DNA of 6,524 nt from an uncultured Bryobacterales bacterium (GCA_946887065.1 CAMPKL010000220.1:1-6524), one strand, 5' to 3'; numbered from the stretch's first letter, positions 1 to 5,624 are shown. Numbers and translations are program-made. Notes: generated by a model from the letters alone, not told the origin.

Positions 1-1103
1 CCTCGCACGGCCAGTCTTGGGTCCCGCCGGACGTTCTTCTCCGTTAGTTCGAACGTTCTTCCGCCGTCAGCGACGTCGGTTGCATCCACCCGGACTTCAA
101 GATCTGCTGGGTCGATCAAATAGAGATCCCGTTGCAGTCCCGACAACTCCACCTCTACTTCCTCGGGTTCTATGCTGTCCACCTGGTATGCGGGATCAAT
201 GTTGTCGACGAGCACGGGGACTGTGAGCGTCTTCTGTCCCGCCTTGGAGCTGGCGACAAAGAGCTGCCACATCCCGACCGACAGCAGCAGAGCGACGACG
301 GCGTTGGCCCAGCGGGGTTGAATTGCCGCCGCCAAACGTCTCGGCCAATTTACTTTCGCGGCGCCTGCTCCCGTGAAGCGGAGCAATGCGTCTTCCAATT
401 GCTCAGCCGATTCGACTCGGGTCATCCTGGCGTGCTGCGCAATGTTGACTTCTCCGCGCTCTTCTGAAACGGCGATGACCAGAGCGTCCGTTACCTCGCT
501 GAGCCCGAGCGCGGCGCTGTGCCTCGTGCCTCGGGCGTCGATCTCGACCGTGTTGGTCGAGAGCGGCAAGTGTCCAGCGAAGGAGGTGACGCGACCGCCC
601 TCGATCACGACTGCGCCGTCATGGCCGACCGATCCAGGGTCGAATAAGCTCATCAGCAGCGGACGGCTCACTACGCCGTCGAGCGGTTCAGCGCAGTCGA
701 TGTGGCGACCGACCACGTCCCGGCCGGGGAGCACGACTAGAGCTCCGCACCGCAGTTCAGCCATTTCGAACATCGTCCGGCTCAGGACTTCCGCAATATC
801 CGCTTCACGAGAGCGGCGGGCGCCCCGGCGCCAACTCCATTGCGCGGCGCGTTCAAATAAGCGCCGAAAATCGTTCTGCAGTACAACGACGAGGGCAAGC
901 ACGAAGATAGCCAGGAATCCTTGGAAGATCCATGCCGTAAGTTGGAGGCGCAACTCCAACGCGGCGAGGTAAACAGCGCCGATCGTTAAGGCCCCCAACA
1001 TCGCTCGCCCCGCCTTGGCGGTTCGCAGCCAGGCGATGGCCGCGTAGAAAGCCAATGCAACCAGGGCGATGTCGATGACTTCCGTCCAGCTAGGCGCGTC
1101 CAT
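1..1103 (-). CDS. cdaA: Membrane diadenylate cyclase (CdaA) fused to a YbbR/CdaR-like domain, 3' end outside window
   Basis: The protein is predicted to condense two ATP into c-di-AMP at the cytoplasmic membrane. The frame is open for 367 codons from an ATG at 1103 to the window edge. Three hydrophobic helices (about residues 9-27, 33-53, 57-76) are followed by the cyclase domain (about 100-225), with the conserved HDGAVVI (161-167, the DGA motif), a PLST loop, and GTRHSAALGLSE (192-203). That last motif normally reads RHR; here the third position is Ser196. A fourth hydrophobic segment (about 266-284) leads into a beta-rich region from about residue 290 that resembles a YbbR repeat (VPVLVDNIDPAY, then alternating VEVELSG and VRVD strands). 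In Firmicutes, CdaA and its YbbR-domain regulator CdaR are separate adjacent genes, so this looks like a fusion. The start overlaps the upstream gene by 14 nt, implying translational coupling. The cyclase call is firm; the YbbR call is good but rests on partial sequence. Confidence 0.9.
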   Translation of the reverse strand, partial: MDAPSWTEVIDIALVALAFYAAIAWLRTAKAGRAMLGALTIGAVYLAALELRLQLTAWIFQGFLAIFVLALVVVLQNDFRRLFERAAQWSWRRGARRSREADIAEVLSRTMFEMAELRCGALVVLPGRDVVGRHIDCAEPLDGVVSRPLLMSLFDPGSVGHDGAVVIEGGRVTSFAGHLPLSTNTVEIDARGTRHSAALGLSEVTDALVIAVSEERGEVNIAQHARMTRVESAEQLEDALLRFTGAGAAKVNWPRRLAAAIQPRWANAVVALLLSVGMWQLFVASSKAGQKTLTVPVLVDNIDPAYQVDSIEPEEVEVELSGLQRDLYLIDPADLEVRVDATDVADGGRTFELTEKNVRRDPRLAVR

Positions 1104-1461
1104 GCGGGTCCCTGTCCAACCGCTGATTATGAGCCTTCGAGAATGAGCGCTGCAGCGATTGAATTGGACTCGTGACGACGACCCGCCCGTCCTCGGACCG
1201 CTCAAACTCCATGCACATGCCGACTCCCAGGAATGCCATCTTGAGGGCCGAGTCTCCCCAGGTCGATCCCAAAACATTGACCGATTCCGGCTCCGCGAAC
1301 TGCGGCGAGTGCTTGGCCAGCAGCGCGGCGGAAGCGCCGAGGTAGACCAATGAGTAAGTGCTGTTCAGCGTGCCTATCACTAACACGTCGCCCGGAGCCA
1401 ACTCACTGAGATACAGACCCTCTACGTCTCCAGTACCGATTCGTTCCTCCCTCGGGTCCAT
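1090..1461 (-). CDS. Conserved-looking hypothetical protein of 123 aa upstream of and overlapping cdaA
   Basis: I do not recognise a named family. The 123-residue product has no signal peptide or membrane helix. It looks like a small beta-rich cytoplasmic domain: LSELAPGDVLVIGTLNSTYSLVYLG (21-45) has an alternating strand pattern with an NSTY turn, followed by a Gly-rich LGSTWGDSALKMAFLGVGM stretch (about 64-82) and a terminal strand pair ending VVVTSPIQSL (about 94-103). The conserved-looking core and sharp GC3 bias argue for a real gene, as does a strong Shine-Dalgarno (AGGAGGT, 7 nt before ATG). Its last 14 nt overlap the start of cdaA, so the two are almost certainly co-transcribed and coupled. 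By position it may serve or regulate c-di-AMP synthesis, but that is guilt by association only. The C-terminal ~20 residues are basic and low in hydrophobics. Confidence 0.82.
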   Translation of the reverse strand: MDPREERIGTGDVEGLYLSELAPGDVLVIGTLNSTYSLVYLGASAALLAKHSPQFAEPESVNVLGSTWGDSALKMAFLGVGMCMEFERSEDGRVVVTSPIQSLQRSFSKAHNQRLDRDPHGRA

Positions 1462-1468
1462 GGCTATT

Positions 1469-1475
1469 ACCTCCT
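1469..1475 (-). promoter_or_regulatory. Strong Shine-Dalgarno for the 123-aa gene
   Basis: On the minus strand AGGAGGT lies 7 nt before the ATG at 1461. It is the best ribosome binding site in the window and fixes this start. It suggests the unknown protein is made efficiently, while cdaA behind it lacks a comparable site and may depend on coupling through the 14-nt overlap. Confidence 0.8.
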
Positions 1476-1588
1476 GGCTTGCACAACATCCCGATGCAAC
1501 TAGCCTGCCGAACGGGCGGCCTATATAGTTGTCAATGACTTACAGATCGGCCGTCGCCGGGAAATAATGCTCGACTGGAACTTTCTGC

Positions 1589-1741
1589 CCGCTGGCGCGG
1601 GCCAGGCCGGCCTGCGCCGGGTGTGGCCCTTCGGGGGATTAGGAACCAGCGCCCCTCCCAGCTTTTTTGCAAAGGCTTCCCCTGGGTCCGCCCGCCCGCA
1701 GGGCCACACCCCGCGAAGGCGGGCCAGGCCCGCGCAAGCGG
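1589..1741. repeat. Imperfect long inverted repeat (REP/MITE-like hairpin)
   Basis: Positions 1589-1629 and 1701-1741 are reverse complements over 41 nt with 5 mismatches (36/41), bounded by CCGCT...AGCGG. Pairing continues more weakly inward (CGGGG at 1632-1636 against 1694-1698; GGAACCAG at 1642-1649 against CTGGGTCC at 1682-1689), so the whole ~153 nt can fold into one GC-rich cruciform or RNA hairpin with a T-rich loop. There is no transposase. The size and symmetry fit a non-autonomous mobile or REP-type element, but copy number elsewhere cannot be seen here and no target-site duplication is evident. It ends 22 nt before the ABC gene start, so it is probably transcribed as its leader or acts on readthrough. 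Confidence 0.75.
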
Positions 1742-1763
1742 TACACTGGCCGATTCGAGTGTC

Positions 1764-2546
1764 ATGTCTGTTTCTGAACTGATTTACTGCCGCAACATCA
1801 CTGTTTGCCGTGGGGAAACCCGTGCCCTTGACGGCCTCAATCTATCCATTCCGTCGGGCGAGCATGTCGCGCTGATTGGCCCCAATGGCTGCGGCAAGTC
1901 GACGCTGATTCGAACCATCTCCCGAGAGTTGCATCCGCTCTACGATCCGGCGTCGGAACTTTCGATTCTGGGTAAGACGAATTGGAACATCTTCGAGCTG
2001 CGCCCGTTGTTGGGTATTGTTTCGGACGACCTGCTGCGGCGCAGTCTCCGCCCGGCGTCAGGCCGTGAACTGATCCTCTCTGGTTATTTCTCGACTCTGG
2101 AACTCTGGCCGCACAACGAAGTCACGGCAGAGATGGAAGCCAAAGCCGACCAGATCATCGAACTGTTGGAGATCGAGCATCTGGCCCAGCGAAACGTATC
2201 GGAGATGTCTTCGGGCGAATCGCGGCGCATCCTCATGGGCCGCGCCTTGGTGCATGATCCCCAGGCGCTGATCCTCGACGAGCCGACAAACAGTCTCGAC
2301 ATGCGCTCTGCTCACGAGTTACGCGAAGTCTTCCGCAGGGTCGCCCAGTCCGGCGTGGGCATCATTCTGGTAACGCATCATTTGCCGGATATCATTCCCG
2401 AGATCGATCGAATCATCTTGATGAAGAACGGCCGGGTCTTCGGCGACGGTCCCAAGGCGGAAATACTCAGTAACGGCTCACTATCCAAGCTTTTCGAGAT
2501 GCCGGTGGAGTTGATCGAGCGCGGCGGCTATTACCACCTGATCTGA
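1764..2546 (+). CDS. ABC transporter-type ATPase, ModF/YlmA-like, no permease nearby
   Basis: This 260-residue single-domain ABC ATPase should bind and hydrolyse ATP. Visible motifs are Walker A GPNGCGKST (39-47), a signature reading MSSGESRR (148-155, the LSGGQ equivalent), Walker B ALILDEP (168-174), D-loop SLD (177-179) and switch His205 in VTHH. The segment after Walker A (ILGKTNWNIFELRPLLGIVSDDL, 68-90) and GYFSTLELWPHNEVT (107-121) resemble the ModF/YlmA group of ATPases, which often lack an obvious partner permease. None lies in the window, so substrate and partner are unknown. I chose the ATG at 1764 because residues start resembling the family there (SELIYCRNITV); a frame open back to 1623 runs through the hairpin repeat and reads like noise. 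The Shine-Dalgarno is weak. It ends tail to tail with mtgA with no spacer. Confidence 0.9.
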   Translation: MSVSELIYCRNITVCRGETRALDGLNLSIPSGEHVALIGPNGCGKSTLIRTISRELHPLYDPASELSILGKTNWNIFELRPLLGIVSDDLLRRSLRPASGRELILSGYFSTLELWPHNEVTAEMEAKADQIIELLEIEHLAQRNVSEMSSGESRRILMGRALVHDPQALILDEPTNSLDMRSAHELREVFRRVAQSGVGIILVTHHLPDIIPEIDRIILMKNGRVFGDGPKAEILSNGSLSKLFEMPVELIERGGYYHLI

Positions 2547-3233
2547 TCACCAGCCGCGGCTGCTCATGCGCTTGAGAATGATGCCGGAGTAGGTATCCAT
2601 GCGGCTTGGCCGTCGCGTGCGCGGCGCCGGAATGCAGGCCGCCAGACGTGCCGCTTCACTTCGGCTCAGGCGCTCGGCAGGTTTGTTGTAGTGAAACTGC
2701 GCCGCGGCGCCCGCGCCCCACACACCCGGGCCCCACTCGATCTCGTTCAGATACAGCTCCAAGATGCGGTCTTTGCCGAGCACCCGCTCCGCGACAGGCG
2801 TCAGCCCGTACTCATACAACTTGCGCAGGGGGTTTCTGTGGGTGGTGAAGAACAGGTTCTTGACCAACTGCTGGGTGATCGTTGAGCCGCCGCGCACGCG
2901 GCGGCCGCTGCGGGCGTCGGCCGCCACGATTTGCATCTCTTTCCAATCGACGCCGGAATGCTCGTAAAACGCGCCGTCTTCGGCGGCGATCACGGCGCGT
3001 TGAAGGTCGCGAGGGATCTGCCGCAGGGGAATCCAGCGATGCCTCGATTCGTATTCGCCGGCTGAGAACCAAGACTCGACGCGGCGCTGCATCTGGACCG
3101 TTGTGACAGGCGGGTTGACCCAGCGGTAAGAGACCAATAGGGCGCAGCAAATCACGTACCAACCGACGATCGCCGCGGCCGCAACCAGGGCGACTCGCTT
3201 CCAGCGGGTCCTCGGCCACCTAGGGAATTTCAT
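2547..3233 (-). CDS. mtgA: Monofunctional peptidoglycan glycosyltransferase (GT51)
   Basis: MtgA polymerises lipid II into glycan strands at the periplasmic face of the inner membrane, without a transpeptidase domain. The 228-residue length fits the family (E. coli MtgA is about 240). An N-terminal anchor spans about residues 13-36. The GT51 motifs appear in order: AAEDGAFYEHSGVD (83-96, catalytic Glu85), RGGSTITQQLVKNLF (114-128), the RKLYE...KDRILELYLNEIEWG block (137-168) and a late LSRSEAARLAACIPAP (189-204). All look intact. Presence of this enzyme indicates a Gram-negative-type envelope. The ATG at 3233 directly precedes the basic, anchor-bearing start; its Shine-Dalgarno is poor. It diverges from the exported HExxH gene across 44 nt and converges on the ABC gene, with the two TGA stops forming TGATCA. 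Confidence 0.95.
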   Translation of the reverse strand: MKFPRWPRTRWKRVALVAAAAIVGWYVICCALLVSYRWVNPPVTTVQMQRRVESWFSAGEYESRHRWIPLRQIPRDLQRAVIAAEDGAFYEHSGVDWKEMQIVAADARSGRRVRGGSTITQQLVKNLFFTTHRNPLRKLYEYGLTPVAERVLGKDRILELYLNEIEWGPGVWGAGAAAQFHYNKPAERLSRSEAARLAACIPAPRTRRPSRMDTYSGIILKRMSSRGW

Positions 3234-3256
3234 TTATTTACAGCTCATTACAGTAG

Positions 3257-3277
3257 GGTTAAGATCAGGTTAAAGAT
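3257..3277. repeat. Two direct copies of GGTTAA(A)GAT in the mtgA/HExxH divergent gap
   Basis: GGTTAAGAT (3257-3265) and GGTTAAAGAT (3268-3277) start 11 nt apart, about one helical turn, and the second ends directly at the ATG of the HExxH gene. The pair lies in the only 44 nt between two divergent genes, so it could be a regulator site, but the AGG inside it also supplies the weak Shine-Dalgarno (AGGT at 3267-3270) and the similarity may be chance. Confidence 0.4.
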
Positions 3278-3796
3278 ATGTTTCGGCAGCAGTGGCTTTT
3301 GGCAGTCATGGCGGCCGTTTGCTTCTCCGCAGCGGCTCATGCGGAGCCCCTTCGTATCTGCGTTCACAACCAAATCAACCTCCCCGATCCGGCCGAAGCG
3401 GCCATGCGGGCGGAGTTGAGATTGCTGTTTCCGCGGCTGAAAGTCGTCACCCAAAGCAATCCTTGCTCGGCGGCCGGCGAAGATCAAGTGCTTATCTTTG
3501 TTAAAGATGCAGAAGAAGGCGTGCCGGCGGACGCCCTGGGCCGGGCTCCCATGGTCGACGGCAAGATCGTCCCGTCCCTGGAGGTTTTCAAGGGTCCCGT
3601 AGCACAGGTTCTGGGGGCCAATGATCTGGAAACCCTGGGCCGGGCGTTGGGCCGGGTTGCCGCCCACGAGCTGCTGCACTACCTTTTGCAACAAAGCGGT
3701 CACAATGTGACAGGACTGCTACAAGAGCGACTCGATCAGACGGCGCTACGGTCCGAAGACCGCAGCGGCTACGTGTCGCTAATCGCCAGCCGCTGA
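3278..3796 (+). CDS. Exported protein with HExxH zinc-binding pattern, putative metallopeptidase
   Basis: The 172-residue product begins with a signal peptide (basic MFRQQ, hydrophobic core to about residue 19, cleavage likely after AHA at 20-22), so it acts in the periplasm or outside. Near the C terminus lies HELLHYLLQQSGH (residues about 129-141), an HExxH with a third His eight residues after the second. The sequel NVTGLLQERL resembles the pattern HE(I/L)xHxLL....H...GLM(R/Q) that I recall from small exported proteins of Acidobacteria predicted to be zinc peptidases. The spacing is not the metzincin HExxHxxGxxH, and no Met-turn is evident, so activity is uncertain. The middle contains PMVDGKIVPSLEVFKGPVAQVLG, unassigned. 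The last 18 nt overlap the end of nusB on the opposite strand. Confidence 0.8.
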   Translation: MFRQQWLLAVMAAVCFSAAAHAEPLRICVHNQINLPDPAEAAMRAELRLLFPRLKVVTQSNPCSAAGEDQVLIFVKDAEEGVPADALGRAPMVDGKIVPSLEVFKGPVAQVLGANDLETLGRALGRVAAHELLHYLLQQSGHNVTGLLQERLDQTALRSEDRSGYVSLIASR

Positions 3797-4213
3797 ACCC
3801 TCGCGCGTCTTGCGCACGGCGTCCAAGACGCCGTTGACGAACTTGGACGACTTTTCGCCTGAAAATCGACGCGCCAGTTCGATCGCTTCGTCAATCACCA
3901 CTGCCGCCGCCGAGTCGCCTTGATCCATTTCGTAGATGGCGATTCGCAGCACGTTGCGGTCGACCAGGGCCATGCGGTCCAGCTTCCAGTTTGAGGCATG
4001 CTTTTGGATCACCTCGTCGAGGGAGGCCGCGCGGCGGGTGACGCCGTGGAAAAGCTGTTCGGCGAACCGGTCTTGACTGACGACTTTGCCGCCAATGGAG
4101 TCCGACAACGACTTGAAGTAAGTCGTGATGACGGCTTCGGGCGTTTCGCCGCTCGATTCCCATTGATAGAGCAACTGAAGCGCCCGTTCACGGGAGCGAT
4201 GTCGAGAAGACAT
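3779..4213 (-). CDS. nusB: Transcription antitermination factor NusB
   Basis: NusB binds boxA RNA with NusE (ribosomal protein S10) and supports antitermination at rRNA operons. The full 144-residue protein fits the family's length. Recognisable blocks are the N-terminal RSRERALQLLYQWE (6-19, RNA-binding face), DRMALVDRNVLRIAIYEM (79-96), and VVIDEAIELARRFSGEKSSKFVNGVLDAV (105-133), the most conserved stretch. It follows ribH by 14 nt, a commonly seen pairing, and is probably translated from the same mRNA; the spacer has only a weak CAGG-type Shine-Dalgarno. Its 3' end overlaps the convergent HExxH gene by 18 nt, so no independent terminator can lie between them. No defect is apparent. Confidence 0.96.
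   Translation of the reverse strand: MSSRHRSRERALQLLYQWESSGETPEAVITTYFKSLSDSIGGKVVSQDRFAEQLFHGVTRRAASLDEVIQKHASNWKLDRMALVDRNVLRIAIYEMDQGDSAAAVVIDEAIELARRFSGEKSSKFVNGVLDAVRKTREGSAAGD
3805..3831. other. Perfect 8-bp inverted repeat inside the nusB 3' end
   Basis: GCGTCTTG (3805-3812) and CAAGACGC (3824-3831) are exact reverse complements around an 11-nt loop. The stem begins 8 nt after the stop of the plus-strand HExxH gene, where a terminator for that transcript would be expected, but no T-run follows, so it is not a standard intrinsic terminator. It also codes for residues of NusB. Confidence 0.4.
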
Positions 4214-4227
4214 TGAAAAAACGCCTG

Positions 4228-4713
4228 CTAGGCCTTGAGCTTCTTCATCAGCGAAGCCATTTCGATCGCCGTCATGGCGGCCGAAAATCCTTGATTCCCG
4301 CTCTTTCCGCCGGCCCGGTTGATGGCCTGCTCGACGGTGTCGCTGGTGATAACGCCGAAGACAACCGGAACGCCCGTCTCCCGGCTCGCCGCTGCGATAC
4401 CGCCGGCGGCTTCACCGGCGACGTGATCGTAGTGCGTCGTTTCGCCGCGAATGACGGCGCCAAGACAGATCACCGCGTCGTAAGATCCGCTCGCGGCCAT
4501 GGTCTTCGCCGCAACGGCCAGTTCCAGCGCCCCAGGGACCTTGGCTACGCTCACCGCGCCCAGATCGCCGCCCGAGCGGGCGATGGCGTCGAGCGCGCCC
4601 GCCAACAGTTTCTCAGTAATAAAGCTGTTGAAACGGCTGACGACGATTCCAAAGCTCGCCCCTTGAGCTGTCAGGTCGCCTTCGATCGATCGCGGCTGTT
4701 TCGCTTGGGCCAT
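4228..4713 (-). CDS. ribH: 6,7-dimethyl-8-ribityllumazine synthase
   Basis: RibH condenses 5-amino-6-ribitylaminouracil with 3,4-dihydroxy-2-butanone 4-phosphate to make the lumazine precursor of riboflavin. From the ATG at 4713 the protein is 161 residues, the usual size. Family motifs are SRFNSFITEKLLAGAL (26-41), VPGALELAVAAK (59-70), CLGAVIRGETTHYDHV (83-98, with the conserved active-site His region) and FGVITSDTVEQAINRAGGKSGNQG (119-142). Starts further upstream (ATG at 4761, TTG at 4773) are open but add arginine-rich residues unlike the family's N terminus, whereas residues from 4713 run straight into IEGDLTAQGASFGIVVSRFN. No strong Shine-Dalgarno supports either choice. It heads a two-gene operon with nusB, 14 nt apart. 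Confidence 0.95.
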   Translation of the reverse strand: MAQAKQPRSIEGDLTAQGASFGIVVSRFNSFITEKLLAGALDAIARSGGDLGAVSVAKVPGALELAVAAKTMAASGSYDAVICLGAVIRGETTHYDHVAGEAAGGIAAASRETGVPVVFGVITSDTVEQAINRAGGKSGNQGFSAAMTAIEMASLMKKLKA

Positions 4714-4887
4714 GGCGTCATCAGCGGCCCGATCGCATAGGCGACCAGGCCGGTAAACCATTCTACCCCGCAATTGAGTCCAATCTACCGCCTTCCCGCG
4801 GTCAGGAATTGACCGGTTTGTAAAGGGGACGTAATCGGCAGGTCAAATCCTTGCAAGATGCTGAATTTGTCCGAACCTTTTGCCTCG

Positions 4888-4913
4888 TTGCCTCGTCTGT
4901 TCTATTGAGGCAA
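4888..4913 (+). promoter_or_regulatory. Possible RBS-sequestering hairpin before the 72-aa gene
   Basis: TTGCCTC (4888-4894) is the exact reverse complement of GAGGCAA (4907-4913), which contains the GAGG Shine-Dalgarno of the gene starting at 4918. A second TTGCCTC lies at 4880-4886, in a tandem TGCCTCGT repeat, and could pair with the same site. The mRNA could thus hide its ribosome binding site in one of two alternative 7-bp stems (loops 12 or 20 nt). That it regulates is an inference. Confidence 0.45.
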
Positions 4914-4917
4914 GGAA

Positions 4918-5136
4918 ATGCACAGGCTACTCAGAGCGATGGTGATACCGGCAGCAGCGATATTGATCGCGATGCTGTTCGATCCGTCCCATCGCACTGA
5001 GGCAGCGGCTGCAAACGATGTTGTACGGGGGGCGCAGGTCCACACTAAAACCCCATATACCCCACCCCCATTGGACTGGCTGGAGCGATCAGCAACCCTG
5101 GTCGGCCGGCTGGCGCCTTCCGTCAACTCGGACTAA
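4918..5136 (+). CDS. Small exported or membrane-anchored protein, 72 aa, unknown function
   Basis: I do not recognise this 72-residue product. The N terminus has a basic start (MHRLLR), a hydrophobic stretch (about residues 8-21) and then TEAAAAND, so it looks like a signal peptide with cleavage near AAA (about 29-32) or a single anchor. The remaining ~40 residues are polar with a PYTPPPLDW segment and no cysteines. A good GAGG Shine-Dalgarno 7 nt before the ATG supports the start. Codon use is less GC-biased than in the neighbours (AGA, CTA, several ATA codons), which may mark a young or transferred gene, or a spurious one. It converges on the arsenic operon, ending 4 nt from the arsI-like stop. 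A frame on the opposite strand (4902-5126) is also open but lacks such support. Confidence 0.55.
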   Translation: MHRLLRAMVIPAAAILIAMLFDPSHRTEAAAANDVVRGAQVHTKTPYTPPPLDWLERSATLVGRLAPSVNSD

Positions 5137-5140
5137 GAAC

Positions 5141-5614
5141 TCAACATAGAGTCACTAGTTCCGGGCCAACGCCCGTACAGCAACCAGCCGTCGGATCTTC
5201 GGGTCCGGCGGCGTCGTTGTCTAGGGTCACGAAAACTTCCCAGGCATTGCCGTCGGGGTCGCTGGCCCAAACCTTGTCTTGCACGGCGTAGCAGCAGGTG
5301 ACGCTGTCTTCGACGCGCACCGGGATGCCGGCCTCGTCGAAGCGCTGTTTCATGGCGGCGACGGCGTCAGTCGACTTGACCTGTACGCCGAAGTGCGAGA
5401 CTCCCCGCGTCCGCCCCGCCCCGGCAGTCTGATTCAGCGATAGATTGACCGGGGAGGCCTCAACCTCGAACTTCACATAACCGGGACGCACCTTCGACGG
5501 CGGCTGGCCGAAGAGGACGGCGTAGAATTGCGCCGATTTCTCGACGTCCGCGGCCTCCAAGGAAACGTGCAACCGCGCTTCGGTTGCGAACTGGACCGCT
5601 GATTGACCTGTCAT
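5141..5614 (-). CDS. arsI: ArsI/CadI-family VOC enzyme, probable C-As lyase
   Basis: ArsI enzymes are Fe(II)-dependent extradiol-type dioxygenases that cleave the carbon-arsenic bond of trivalent organoarsenicals such as methylarsenite, releasing arsenite. The 157-residue protein shows the family pattern: a metal-ligand His in RLHVSLEA (His16), a second in GVSHFGVQV (His74), Glu126 in DPDGNAWEVF, and the arsenic-binding vicinal pair Cys107-Cys108 in VTCCYAVQDKVWASDPDG. A C-terminal GCC (144-146) matches the tail Cys pair seen in the related cadmium-induced CadI of mycobacteria, so ArsI and CadI cannot be separated cleanly; the arsenic operon favours ArsI. A GAGGAA Shine-Dalgarno overlaps the arsC stop, and only 10 nt separate the genes, so it is the third gene of the operon. 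No arsM or arsP is present in the window. Confidence 0.88.
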   Translation of the reverse strand: MTGQSAVQFATEARLHVSLEAADVEKSAQFYAVLFGQPPSKVRPGYVKFEVEASPVNLSLNQTAGAGRTRGVSHFGVQVKSTDAVAAMKQRFDEAGIPVRVEDSVTCCYAVQDKVWASDPDGNAWEVFVTLDNDAAGPEDPTAGCCTGVGPELVTLC

Positions 5615-5624
5615 TGTTGGTTCC

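Larger units (their letters stand above)
1462..1763. other. Intergenic region between divergent genes, mostly a hairpin repeat
   Basis: About 300 nt separate the divergent 123-aa gene and the ABC ATPase gene. The first ~125 nt (1462-1588) hold the Shine-Dalgarno of the minus gene and an AT-richer patch near 1521-1540, where a minus-strand promoter could lie, although I see no convincing paired -35/-10 boxes. The rest (1589-1741) is a long imperfect inverted repeat. Both strands have open frames through the repeat, but their compositions look like translated hairpin rather than protein, and the plus frame merely extends the ABC gene upstream. Confidence 0.6.

Noticed and set aside
373..972. 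Long plus-strand open frame of 199 codons opposite cdaA
   Set aside because: Its translation is Ser/Arg/Thr-rich without domains, while the opposite strand encodes a clear cyclase; it is an antisense shadow.
1507..1535. Minus-strand TTGACA at 1535-1530 as -35 of the 123-aa gene promoter
   Set aside because: The hexamer 17 nt downstream is TTCGGC and no reasonable -10 appears within normal spacing.
1623..1763. N-terminal extension of the ABC ATPase
   Set aside because: The added 47 residues are read through the inverted repeat and do not resemble the family; the ATG at 1764 fits the domain start.
4714..4773. Longer RibH starting at ATG 4761 or TTG 4773
   Set aside because: Extra residues are Arg-rich and unlike the RibH N terminus; the start at 4713 gives the usual length.
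4809..4846. Facing TTGACC boxes (plus at 4809-4814, minus at 4846-4841) as promoters for the 72-aa gene and ribH
   Set aside because: At 17-nt spacing the -10 candidates are TAATCG and TTACAA, weak matches; the two would also fire into each other. Not strong enough to annotate.
4902..5126. Minus-strand 74-codon frame opposite the small exported protein
   Set aside because: No ribosome binding site or recognisable feature; the plus-strand frame has a good Shine-Dalgarno and signal-like N terminus.
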